From Nitrosococcus halophilus Nc 4 (GTDB lineage Bacteria > Pseudomonadota > Gammaproteobacteria > Nitrosococcales > Nitrosococcaceae), in the NCBI RefSeq assembly GCF_000024725.1, contig NC_013960.1, positions 828,261 to 892,260 on the forward strand: a stretch of 64,000 nt of DNA. Direction: 5' to 3'. Each line of letters begins with the position of its first letter. Positions within the stretch are counted from its first letter, which is position 1. This document shows, piece after piece, positions 1-8,506 of the stretch. A program made the translations under genes and the position numbers. The notes under the pieces were generated by a model that searched no databases, was not told the DNA's origin, and worked only from the letters and a program-made list of their open reading frames with translations.

Positions 1-1
1 A

Positions 2-2950
2 GTGCCTCCTGCGGTCACCCGCTGGGTGGTGAAGCCCATTGAGATCGACGATGTTCCCATTGTCAACATTACCCTCTGGTCGGATCGCACCGCTCTTTAC
101 GGGGATCATGAGCTCAGGCGTATCGCCGAGGAACTCCAGCTTGAATTAAAACAGATTCGCGATACCAATCGGGTTCGGGTAGTGGGAGGGAGACCGCAAA
201 GAATTCGTGTGGAACTGGATCCGGAGCGTTTAGCCGCCCGGCAAACCTCAGCCTTGCAGATCCTGGATGCCCTTCAAGCAAGCAACGTCAATTACCGCAC
301 GAGGGGATTTGAGCAGCAAAACCAGCAATTCAATGTTGAAGTGGGCACCTTTCTTGGCGATGTGGAGGAACTCCAAGATCTGGTGATCCAGGTGAAGGAT
401 GGGCGGCCGGTTTATCTGCGAGATGTGGCCGAGGTATTGGAAGGTCCAGCCGAAGTGGAAAGTTATAGCTGGATTGGTTTTGGCCCGGCGGCCGAGTCCC
501 GGACAGAGAGTATGGAGTTTTTTCCGGCGGTCCATGTGGCCGTGGCCAAGCGCAAGGGGACCAATGCGGTGTGGGTGGCCGATGCGGTTGAGCAGCGGAT
601 GGAGGCCCTTTCCCAGACCCATTTGCCTGCGGGAGTCTACTATCGGATTACCCGCAACTATGGGGAAACCGCCAACGATAAAGTCAATGAACTGGTAGAA
701 GCGCTGGCGGTTGCAGTGCTGACAGTGATTGGCCTCATTGGTCTCACCCTGGGATGGCGACCGGCTTTAGTGATTGCCCTGGCTATTCCGGTTTGCTACA
801 GCCTGGCGCTATTCGTGAATCTCGTGGCGGGTTACACCATCAATCGGGTTACCCTGTTTGCCCTGATCCTGGCCTTGGGGCTGCTGGTGGATGATCCCAT
901 TACAGACGTAGAAAATATTGCCCGCTACTTTACCATGCGGGTCTTGCCGGCCCGGGAGTCCGTCCTCAGAGCGGTTCAGGAAGTTCGTCCGGCGTTGCTT
1001 CTCTCCACCTTGGCCATCATCGTCAGCTTCCTCCCTTTGGCCTTTATTACCGGCATGATGGGACCGTACATGGCGCCGATGGCTTTAAATGTTCCCTTGA
1101 CGGTGACCTTTTCCACGGTGGTGGCCTTCACCATTACCCCTTGGTTGGCCATGGTGGCGCTGAGAAAACTGGTGGAGACAGGGAAGGCCGGGGAGAAACC
1201 CTATGAGCTCGGGGAGCAACCCCTCTACCGCTTTTATCGGAGAGTGTTGACGCCAATCCTTAATCAACGCTGGCGTAGTTGGACCCTTTTGGGGTTAGTC
1301 CTGGTGTTGCTACTGGGCGCGTTAACCTTGCCTTTATTTCGGACTATTCCTCTCAAAATGTTGCCCTACGACAACAAGAATGAATTTCAGTTGGTGATCG
1401 ATATGCCAGAGGGGACGACCCTGGAGGCTACCGATGGGGTGGCCCGGCGCCTAGGCGTATATCTGTCACGGGTGGCGGAGGTTCGTGATTATGAGGTTTA
1501 TGTTGGATTGGCGTCGCCCATGGACTTCAATGGTTTAGTGCGCCACTATTACCTCCGCCAGGGGCCCCATGTGGCCGATATTCGGGTCAACTTGGCCCCT
1601 AAGGATAAGCGGGCCCACCAATCCCACGAAATTATTCTCCGTATACGCCAGGATGTTACTCGCTTGGCTCAGGAACTAGGGGCTAACGTCAAGTTGGTGG
1701 AAGTCCCCCCTGGCCCCCCCGTATTGGCCACGATTACGGCGGAAGTCTATGCTCCAGAGGGCGCCGCCTACGAGGAGCAAATTGCCGTAGCCCGGCGTCT
1801 AGAAGAACGCTTACGCCAAGAACCCAAGGTGGTGGATGTGGATATTAGCGCCCAAGAGGAACAAATCCAGTGGGTATTTGAGACCGACAAGCAAAAAGCC
1901 GCTTTATCGAGTATTTCTACGGCAGATATCGGCAAAACGGTGCAAATGGCCCTCGATGGTTTGCCAGCCACGGTGCTTCATCGGCCCAAAGAGGTTGATC
2001 CGCTTTGGGTAGAATTGCGCCTTCCCCGGGCCCAACGGTCGGCCATCAACGATCTGGAAAAGCTATATATTGTGGGTCAGCAGGGAGAATTGGTCCAGTT
2101 GGGTTCATTGGGGTCTTTCCGCCAGGAACGGGAAGATCAAACCATTTACCATAAAAATCTCGAACGGGTGGTCTATGTCTATGCTGAGGTGGCGGGGGTT
2201 CCGCCGGCGGATGCCATTATCGATATGCAACTTGACCGCCAAACTGGGGAGGAGAAGGAAGAGACGGCAACGCCTCGGCCATTGAGTGAGAGAACTTGGT
2301 TCTCGCCAGGAGGAGGGGAGCCCTGGTCAGTGCCAGCCGGTTATCCCATTGAGTGGGCTGGGGAAGGGGAGTGGAATATCACCCTTGATGTTTTTCGGGA
2401 TCTAGGGCTGGCTTTTGCCGCGGCCCTGGTGGGTATTTTTATCATTTTGATGTTCCAAACGGGCTCCCGCATTCTGCCGCTCATTATTATGCTCGCCATT
2501 CCTTTGACGCTCATCGGCATTATGCCAGGGTTCTGGTTGCTCAATATCATGGCGGGCCAGGCTATTGGGGGCTATCCCAATCCCATCTATTTCACCGCCA
2601 CGGCGATGATCGGCATGATCGCGTTGGCCGGAATCGTGGTGCGGAATTCAGTGGTCCTCATCGACTTTATTCGCTATGCCCAAGAGGAAGGGCACGAGCT
2701 GTTGGAGGCGATTATTCGCAGCACGGCCATCCGCACCCGGCCTATTCTTTTGACGGCCGCGACGACTCTTTTGGGTAACTGGGTGATTACCCTGGACCCT
2801 ATTTTCTCCGGCCTTGCTTGGGCCATCATCTTCGGGATTGTGACTTCGACCTTATTCACATTGCTGGTGATCCCTATCGTGTATTCCTTAGTTTTTGGGA
2901 CCGTTGCCGAGGGTCGATTGGTGGCAAAAAGCTCCTCTTCAGGGGGGTAG
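2..2950 (+). CDS. RND efflux pump inner-membrane protein, 5' end cut
   Basis: An inner-membrane proton-driven exporter of the AcrB/HAE1 superfamily that would take substrates from the periplasm or membrane and pass them to an outer-membrane channel. The reading frame is open to the window edge, and by comparison with AcrB roughly 110 N-terminal residues are missing, so the GTG at position 2 is probably internal. The first half has porter-domain sequence, then membrane segments from about residue 230. The proton-relay pair Asp297-Asp298 lies in LLVDDPITDVENI. In the TM10-like segment GIVVRNSVVLIDF an Arg sits where AcrB has its essential Lys. A second porter region and TM7-12 complete the protein. 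The gene is followed 9 bases later by an outer-membrane factor and then an adaptor, so the order is pump-OMF-adaptor rather than the usual adaptor-pump-OMF. The substrate cannot be told. Confidence 0.93.
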   Translation: MPPAVTRWVVKPIEIDDVPIVNITLWSDRTALYGDHELRRIAEELQLELKQIRDTNRVRVVGGRPQRIRVELDPERLAARQTSALQILDALQASNVNYRTRGFEQQNQQFNVEVGTFLGDVEELQDLVIQVKDGRPVYLRDVAEVLEGPAEVESYSWIGFGPAAESRTESMEFFPAVHVAVAKRKGTNAVWVADAVEQRMEALSQTHLPAGVYYRITRNYGETANDKVNELVEALAVAVLTVIGLIGLTLGWRPALVIALAIPVCYSLALFVNLVAGYTINRVTLFALILALGLLVDDPITDVENIARYFTMRVLPARESVLRAVQEVRPALLLSTLAIIVSFLPLAFITGMMGPYMAPMALNVPLTVTFSTVVAFTITPWLAMVALRKLVETGKAGEKPYELGEQPLYRFYRRVLTPILNQRWRSWTLLGLVLVLLLGALTLPLFRTIPLKMLPYDNKNEFQLVIDMPEGTTLEATDGVARRLGVYLSRVAEVRDYEVYVGLASPMDFNGLVRHYYLRQGPHVADIRVNLAPKDKRAHQSHEIILRIRQDVTRLAQELGANVKLVEVPPGPPVLATITAEVYAPEGAAYEEQIAVARRLEERLRQEPKVVDVDISAQEEQIQWVFETDKQKAALSSISTADIGKTVQMALDGLPATVLHRPKEVDPLWVELRLPRAQRSAINDLEKLYIVGQQGELVQLGSLGSFRQEREDQTIYHKNLERVVYVYAEVAGVPPADAIIDMQLDRQTGEEKEETATPRPLSERTWFSPGGGEPWSVPAGYPIEWAGEGEWNITLDVFRDLGLAFAAALVGIFIILMFQTGSRILPLIIMLAIPLTLIGIMPGFWLLNIMAGQAIGGYPNPIYFTATAMIGMIALAGIVVRNSVVLIDFIRYAQEEGHELLEAIIRSTAIRTRPILLTAATTLLGNWVITLDPIFSGLAWAIIFGIVTSTLFTLLVIPIVYSLVFGTVAEGRLVAKSSSSGG

Positions 2951-2959
2951 GTACATTCC

Positions 2960-4474
2960 ATGTCTCCGCGCCTTTTATTACTTCTGGGTCTCTTGGGTTT
3001 TGGGGCGGTAGGGTGTGCTAAAAATGCCGGTTGCCCTTCAGCGTCTGCCCTCTGTGCCGAGGGACTCAAGCCGCCACCGAAAAGAGGGGTGAAATCCCCG
3101 GGGACTGCTGAGATATCCCAAGAGCGCTCTTTCACTGGGTTACCGAGTCCTGAGCGGGTAGGGGAAACTGGGAAGATAGAGAGCAATTTCCCTCTGCGGG
3201 ATGAAAAAGGGGTATTGGTGTTGAACGAGCTGATTCAACAAGCGTTGCAATCCAATCCTGATGTGGCTTCGGCACTGGAGCGCATTCATATTGCCGATGC
3301 GGCTTTGGCAGGGGCCCGGGCTGAATTTTTTCCTCGTTTGAGTGTTTCCGAGAGCTATGGAATTTCGGATAATCCCGTGCAGACATTCATGTTCCAACTT
3401 AATCAGGCCCAATTGAACTTCGATCAGGATTTTAATGATCCCTCCCTCACCGATAATTTTCACACCCAAGTGCTGGCCCAATACAATCTTTATTCTGGAG
3501 GACGACAGATGGCGGCCAAGCGGGCCGCCGCCGCAGAGCGGGAGGCCGCGGTCTCCGGTTTGGAGGGCGTGCAAAACCAACTTGTTTTTCGGGTGACTGA
3601 AGGTTATTACCGCCTATTACAGGCCCATGAGCTCCTCCAAATAGGACGGGAAGCCATTGAGCAGGTGGAGCACCATCTTGCCATAGTCCAGACCCGGTTG
3701 CGGGCAGGGACTGCGGTAAAGTCTGATGTCCTGTCTGTTGAAGTTCGCTTAGCCGAGGTACAAGAAGCCTTGATTGCTGCCCGCAACCGTTTTGAACTGG
3801 CCTGGATGGTGCTGGATAATGTGGTGGGTGCTCCAGTGCCTAGGCAGGAATTGCCCCAAACCGTACCGCCAGCCCCTGGGTCCGAGCGGGTTAGCGAACT
3901 GGAAACCCTCATTGAGGAAGCTCTCCGCAGCCGCCCGGAAATTGGCCGGTTGGCCCGCAAGAGAGAAGCCGCCTCGGCTCACATCCGTGCCGCCCGCGCC
4001 GCCCACTATCCTACCCTGGATTTAACGGCCCACTATGATGCCTTTACGGGGGATCTGGCCAGCGGCGACACCAATTTTTTTGTAGGTCTGGTGGCCCAGC
4101 TTACCTTGTTTGATGGGGGGCGTACCCGGAGCCAAATTCAACAGGCCCAGGCCCGCCTGCATAAGCTTAATGCCCAGCAGCGAGGGCTGTTGTCCGATAT
4201 TGAATTGGATGTTCGCCGCGCTTATTTGCAACTCCAGGAGGCACGGGAGCGACTGCGGGTAGCCACAGGAGCCGTCAAGCAGGGACGGGAGAGCCTGCGG
4301 GAAATTGAGATTCGCTATAGGGCCCAAATGGCCACCCTGACTGAGCTGATTGATGCGCAAGTCGCCCTTTCCAGAGCGCGCGCGCGCTTTGCCAATGCCC
4401 AAGCGGGGATAGAGATTGCACGGTCGAATTTGGAGCGCGCTGCCGGTCGATTAAGCGATGCCTTTACCGCTTAG
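2960..4474 (+). CDS. TolC-family outer-membrane efflux protein
   Basis: The outer-membrane channel of the tripartite RND system. The 504-residue protein has an N-terminal hydrophobic signal ending in GAVGC, an acceptable lipobox, so it is probably a lipoprotein. A low-complexity stretch of about 80 residues follows. Two tandem OEP repeats (about residues 90-290 and 315-500) show long Ala/Gln/Arg-rich helices alternating with strands such as FPRLSVSESYG and YPTLDLTAHYD, as in TolC and OprM. It starts 9 bases after the pump gene and is followed 42 bases later by the adaptor gene, so the three are likely co-transcribed. It is distinct from the NodT-type protein at 24883-26367 that heads the C39 exporter operon. 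Confidence 0.92.
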   Translation: MSPRLLLLLGLLGFGAVGCAKNAGCPSASALCAEGLKPPPKRGVKSPGTAEISQERSFTGLPSPERVGETGKIESNFPLRDEKGVLVLNELIQQALQSNPDVASALERIHIADAALAGARAEFFPRLSVSESYGISDNPVQTFMFQLNQAQLNFDQDFNDPSLTDNFHTQVLAQYNLYSGGRQMAAKRAAAAEREAAVSGLEGVQNQLVFRVTEGYYRLLQAHELLQIGREAIEQVEHHLAIVQTRLRAGTAVKSDVLSVEVRLAEVQEALIAARNRFELAWMVLDNVVGAPVPRQELPQTVPPAPGSERVSELETLIEEALRSRPEIGRLARKREAASAHIRAARAAHYPTLDLTAHYDAFTGDLASGDTNFFVGLVAQLTLFDGGRTRSQIQQAQARLHKLNAQQRGLLSDIELDVRRAYLQLQEARERLRVATGAVKQGRESLREIEIRYRAQMATLTELIDAQVALSRARARFANAQAGIEIARSNLERAAGRLSDAFTA

Positions 4475-4516
4475 GCGGGTGATCATGGTCCATAGTCCAT
4501 TGAAGCAGGTGGCTGA

Positions 4517-5602
4517 GTGGTGAAGCCCAAAAGATATCCCCCCAGAGGGGTGAAAAAAATCTTCTCGTTGGTCATGGGATTGGCCCTTTTAGTGGTGGTC
4601 ATCGCTTGGCTAGCCGGAGCGTTTGAAGAAAAAATTGAGCCGACGTTGCATCCTCCGAGTTGGCAAAAATTGGCGGATCAAAAAACCGCCTTGGTGCGTG
4701 AAATCCGCCGCCAAGAGGTAGAGCAAGCGGTGGGGACGTTGAAAGCTGCAACTCGAACCCAAATCTCGGCTAAGGTGTTGGCGACGATTGAAGACATTGC
4801 GGTGAGGGCAGGAGATCAGGTCCAAAAGGGAGATCTGCTGATACGCTTGGATAGCAAAGATTTACAGGCCCGTGCCCTGCAGGCGGAGGAGGTGTTGGAA
4901 GCGGCCAAGGCCAATTGGAAAAAGGCAGCGGCGGATTTCGAGCGGGTGCAGGAACTTTACCGTGGCGAGGCCATCACCAAGTCGCAATTTGATGATTTCC
5001 AAACCCAAGTGGCAGTGGCCCGCGCTGAGTATCTGCGGGCAAAACAGGCCCTTGTTGAAGCTAAGGTGGTGCTTTCCTATGCTGCCATTACTGCTCCCCG
5101 CTCGGGACAGATTGTGGATCGGTTAGCCCAGCCTGGGGATATTGCGCAGCCTGGTAAACCGCTTTTGGTGCTCTATGATGAGGCTTCTCTGCGGTTGGAG
5201 GCCCCGGTAGCCGAGTCCCTGGCGGTCCATCTGGAGAGGGGAAAGAGACTTTCGGTTTCTATTGACGCATTGAATCTGACCTTCAAGGGGAAGGTTGATG
5301 AAATTGTACCCCAGGCCCATGCCCCGAGCCGTTCGTTTCTTGTCAAAATGACTTTGCCCCGGACAGAAAAACTATATGAGGGGATGTTTGGCCGGTTGTT
5401 AATTCCCGTCAAGGAACGGGTCCATCTGTGTGTGCCCGCTGGGGCGGTGCAGCAGATTGGTCAATTGGAATTCGTAGAAGTGGTACATCCCGATGGCAGA
5501 TTAGAGCGGCGGTTTGTTAAAACCGGTCGTCCTTGCTCTGCTGAAAGTGTCGAGCTTTTAAGCGGTGCTCAGGCGGGGGAAAAAGTGATGATTTTTTCGT
5601 AA
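4517..5602 (+). CDS. RND periplasmic adaptor (membrane fusion protein)
   Basis: Links the RND pump to the outer-membrane factor in the periplasm. The protein is 361 residues long, usual for the family. An N-terminal membrane anchor (about residues 13-35) precedes a biotinyl-lipoyl-like half (VGTLKAATRTQISAKVLA), a coiled-coil hairpin (about 115-180), the second lipoyl half (APRSGQIVDRLAQPGD) and beta-barrel/membrane-proximal domains. Two GTG codons stand in tandem at 4517 and 4520 and either could start translation. It is the last gene of the efflux set. The peptide gene at 5702 follows after 99 bases. Confidence 0.9.
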   Translation: MVKPKRYPPRGVKKIFSLVMGLALLVVVIAWLAGAFEEKIEPTLHPPSWQKLADQKTALVREIRRQEVEQAVGTLKAATRTQISAKVLATIEDIAVRAGDQVQKGDLLIRLDSKDLQARALQAEEVLEAAKANWKKAAADFERVQELYRGEAITKSQFDDFQTQVAVARAEYLRAKQALVEAKVVLSYAAITAPRSGQIVDRLAQPGDIAQPGKPLLVLYDEASLRLEAPVAESLAVHLERGKRLSVSIDALNLTFKGKVDEIVPQAHAPSRSFLVKMTLPRTEKLYEGMFGRLLIPVKERVHLCVPAGAVQQIGQLEFVEVVHPDGRLERRFVKTGRPCSAESVELLSGAQAGEKVMIFS

Positions 5603-5618
5603 CGGAATTTAATGTGCT
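5603..5618 (+). promoter_or_regulatory. weak candidate sigma-54 promoter ahead of the GG-leader peptide
   Basis: GG at 5604-5605 and GC at 5616-5617 are exactly 10 bases apart, the sigma-54 -24/-12 spacing. The flanks (CGGAAT...GTGCTA) match the consensus poorly compared with the three better sites in this cluster. It lies about 85 bases before the peptide start. A chance match is quite possible, since GG-N10-GC is expected about once every 256 bases per strand. Confidence 0.25.
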
Positions 5619-5701
5619 AAATTTATGAACAGAGCGTGGGATATATAATCTGAATAGCCTGCGGAGTTTTAAAGTTCAAAGCGACAATGAGGAATATCAT
5701 T

Positions 5702-5902
5702 ATGGCTCATATCGTCATTAAGGATCTCCCGGAAAGTGTAGAGCTTGATCAGAAGGCAATGACTGCGGTAGTAGGCGGTGGTACCCGATTTCGATTCAAT
5801 CCCCAGCAGAGCCAGCCTAGCAGCATTTCGGAACGTCTTGGTTTTAACTTAACCAACTCATTGGCGGCCAGAAGGGCCTTCGCTTCTGGGCGGAAAGCCT
5901 GA
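5702..5902 (+). CDS. double-glycine leader peptide, candidate C39 exporter substrate
   Basis: A 66-residue peptide of unrecognised family. The ATG at 5702 is chosen over the one at 5687 because GAGGA lies 8 bases upstream of it. Residues 1-26 look like a double-glycine leader: hydrophobic residues at -4 (Val), -7 (Met) and -12 (Leu) before Gly25-Gly26, with a third Gly at 27. This is the pattern cleaved by C39 peptidases of bacteriocin-type ABC exporters, and an exporter with an intact C39 domain is encoded at 16979-20029. The remaining 40 residues are basic and rich in Arg, Ser, Gln and Asn, contain no Cys, and have a possible amphipathic stretch (about 47-66). No RiPP modification enzyme is visible nearby. 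A microcin-like or signalling/biofilm peptide is possible; the function is unknown. Confidence 0.75.
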   Translation: MAHIVIKDLPESVELDQKAMTAVVGGGTRFRFNPQQSQPSSISERLGFNLTNSLAARRAFASGRKA

Positions 5903-5951
5903 TTCTCGAAGGTTGCTTCCCTACTTCGGGGATACAGCATTTGTTGTTGTT

Positions 5952-7484
5952 TTAGCGGTGGGGACCGTTGTGCTGAACGGGTCGAATGATGGTGGCCTCC
6001 TCGTCATCGTCATCCTGGGGAGGGGCGTTGTCGGAAGATGGTGCCGTTGGCTGAGGGGAGGTCCTGTCATCTAAGTCAATGAGTTCGGTGCGATCATCCG
6101 AGTGGTCTGACTGGATGAGCATGGTATCCGCCATATCGGTACGATGGGGCAGGATAAACCTGAATTCGTATTTGGCGAATCGAATTCGATCCCCATCGTG
6201 CAACGCCCTTTCTCCCGTGATCTTTTCATCGTTGACAAAGGTGCCGTTGATACTGCCCCGGTCGCTTATCCAGTAAGCGTTATCCCGGTATTGAATAAGG
6301 GCGTGGTCCCGACTGATCACATCATCCTGAATGCAAATGGTGGCTGTATCTTTGGAGTTTTCTCCAGGTGCTCTGCTAATCCAAGCAAGTTTGCCGGTAA
6401 TATCGTAGTGGGAGGGGCGGGTCAGACCTTCGAGCTGCGCAGGGGGAATGTATTTCCTGGAGTCGTTGCCCGCTGGGGCGAAAGGAGCGGTAGTTTGCCG
6501 GGAGCGTTTGAGCAAAGCTGTTACGATGAAAATGGCGACCAGCATCAGACCAGCGATGGCGGCTATCCATTTCCACTCCGCCTTTAACCGGGTCACATAG
6601 GGCTGCAACCACGGAAAATCCCCCAGGGACGGAGAGGTACCCTCTTCAGCGTCTTGCTGGGGGGGAGAGGGAAGCTGGTTTTCAGCACCCAACGGCGCTT
6701 GGGGGCTTTCTGTAGATTCAGGGACAGGGGGCTCTACCTTTTTTAGTTTTGGAATATCAATGGCAGGCGCTGCTGGGGCTGTACTGGTAGGGGTGATGAC
6801 CTTTCTAATTCGGTTGAATGCGGATTGAAGGTCAACGGCTTGAGGGGCCCGATAATAGGTTCCCCCCGTGGTATGGGCTAAGATCTGGAGGAGATGGAAA
6901 TCAGCCGCCTCAGTAAATGCGATTCCAAATACCTTAATGCCTGCCTCTGCGGCTTCATGGGCTAAATATTCCTGCATCCATCTTGAGAAATCACGGTCCC
7001 GTTTTTCATCACCGGTCTCGATGGGACCATTGGTCAGCAAGATAATGGCTTTTTCAGCCTCAGGACGGCCAAAATTTTTAAGCTCGTAGAGTGCCCGTTC
7101 CATTCCGGCGGCACTATTTCTAAAGCGGCCGGTATAGGTGAGTTTATCCAGATTAGTGACCAGGGCATCCCGTGTTTTCTGGGAAACAGGGACTAAGGGC
7201 ATCGCGACAGAAGTTCCCCCATCAAAAAGGATGATGGCGATTTGAGAATCGCCTCTTAGCCCATTGATGAAATTAAGGACGAATTTTTGGGTAAGAAATT
7301 CAGGGTCATTTTCCTGCATGCTTTGGGAATTTTCCAGGAGCAGGATAATATCTGTTTTTTCGATTGCGGCCGAGGCAGGGGGGCTGCTAGCCCAAAGCAA
7401 AAAAGTAAGAATAAATACTGAGGTATTCACTAATCTGGCCATTTTTCCGTTACCTTGCATTATACTAGCTAGGCATTTTGCCAT
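5952..7484 (-). CDS. exported VWA domain - TM - cytoplasmic FHA protein
   Basis: A 510-residue (or 496-residue) membrane protein of unknown function. It starts at 7484, with GGGGAA 7 bases upstream, or at the ATG at 7442. A signal sequence (about residues 17-40) is followed by a von Willebrand A domain (about 44-230), a Pro/Glu-rich linker, a TM segment (about 305-330) and a C-terminal FHA domain with SRDH and SINGTFVN motifs (about 355-450). The tail is acidic and Thr/Asp-rich. The VWA metal site is altered: ENSQS at 51-55 replaces DxSxS, and LLTNG replaces LLTDG. The expected topology is VWA in the periplasm and the phosphothreonine-binding FHA in the cytoplasm. P. aeruginosa PpkA joins kinase and VWA in one chain; here they are separate, with the kinase 1 kb away. 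It converges on the peptide gene. Confidence 0.85.
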   Translation of the reverse strand: MAKCLASIMQGNGKMARLVNTSVFILTFLLWASSPPASAAIEKTDIILLLENSQSMQENDPEFLTQKFVLNFINGLRGDSQIAIILFDGGTSVAMPLVPVSQKTRDALVTNLDKLTYTGRFRNSAAGMERALYELKNFGRPEAEKAIILLTNGPIETGDEKRDRDFSRWMQEYLAHEAAEAGIKVFGIAFTEAADFHLLQILAHTTGGTYYRAPQAVDLQSAFNRIRKVITPTSTAPAAPAIDIPKLKKVEPPVPESTESPQAPLGAENQLPSPPQQDAEEGTSPSLGDFPWLQPYVTRLKAEWKWIAAIAGLMLVAIFIVTALLKRSRQTTAPFAPAGNDSRKYIPPAQLEGLTRPSHYDITGKLAWISRAPGENSKDTATICIQDDVISRDHALIQYRDNAYWISDRGSINGTFVNDEKITGERALHDGDRIRFAKYEFRFILPHRTDMADTMLIQSDHSDDRTELIDLDDRTSPQPTAPSSDNAPPQDDDDEEATIIRPVQHNGPHR

Positions 7485-7579
7485 CTCTCATTTCCCCTTT
7501 ATTATCCAGGGTAAGGGACTAGACAATGTATTCAAGCATAGCCCCAGCAAAATGAGAGAGGGGGCGGAGGTATACTTTG

Positions 7580-8476
7580 ATGATCACCGGCAAGATGAGT
7601 CCTCTGGCCTTAGGAGAGAATTATCAGCCTATGCCGGTCAAGTTCTTTCCCCTCATGGGGCTATTCTTATTCCTTATGGGCTGCGTTGTTTCGCCCCCCC
7701 AGAGTCTCGATGCCAAGGCTCGCGAGTGGGGGATGACTCGCAAGGTAATACCAGGGGCTGAGTTTCGGCATGTTATCTACACCCGCCATTTGGGGCAACC
7801 ACGGAAAACCCTCCATGTTTATCTGGACGGTGATGGTTCACCTTGGATTAAGCGAAGATGGATCTCCAGGGATCCCACTCCGCGAAACCCCTTAGCACTT
7901 CGACTGATGGCCCAAGATACCGTTCCAAGCGTCTATTTGGGGCGGCCCTGCTACCATGGTTTGGCTAGGGATCCCCCTTGCACTCCCCAGCTTTGGACCT
8001 ATGGCCGATATTCCCCTCAGGTGGTGGAGAGTATGGCGGTAGCGCTTGCCCATGTATTAGCGACAGGTAATTTTAGTGAGCTGGTTTTAATCGGTTATAG
8101 TGGGGGCGGTGCGTTAGCCATGTTGCTTGCTGAGCGCTTTTCGCAAACGGCAGCAGTCGTGACCATTGCTGGTAATCTTAACCCAGCGGCTTGGGCACAG
8201 CATCATGGGTATACTCCTCTTTGGGATTCCATTAACCCAAGCCAACAACCGCCCCTTAATCCTGCCATTTTTCAACTTCATTTATTGGGTGAGCGGGACC
8301 AGAATATTTTGCCCCCTATGGTGCGCTCTGCTGTGTCTCGACAGAAGCATGCTAAGCTACATTTATTAGCAGATTTCGATCATATTTGTTGTTGGAAGGC
8401 AATTTGGCCGTCTGTGCTCGCTGCCCTTCGCTCAAGGGATTACCGAATGGTGTTTGAGACGATGTCAAGCCATTAA
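7580..8476 (+). CDS. alpha/beta-hydrolase lipoprotein
   Basis: A probable envelope-located serine hydrolase, substrate unknown. Start ATG 7580 has GGAGG 9 bases upstream; a TTG just before it is less likely. The signal peptide ends in FLMGC, a lipobox. The alpha/beta-hydrolase fold shows in the nucleophile elbow GYSGGG (Ser catalytic), an acid candidate in GERDQ and the His in FDHICC near the C-terminus. It is divergent from the VWA-FHA gene and sits 30 bases before the kinase gene, so it may be co-transcribed with the kinase. Confidence 0.8.
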   Translation: MITGKMSPLALGENYQPMPVKFFPLMGLFLFLMGCVVSPPQSLDAKAREWGMTRKVIPGAEFRHVIYTRHLGQPRKTLHVYLDGDGSPWIKRRWISRDPTPRNPLALRLMAQDTVPSVYLGRPCYHGLARDPPCTPQLWTYGRYSPQVVESMAVALAHVLATGNFSELVLIGYSGGGALAMLLAERFSQTAAVVTIAGNLNPAAWAQHHGYTPLWDSINPSQQPPLNPAIFQLHLLGERDQNILPPMVRSAVSRQKHAKLHLLADFDHICCWKAIWPSVLAALRSRDYRMVFETMSSH

Positions 8477-8506
8477 GTCAAATTTGCGCCATGAAGATGG
8501 CGGAGT

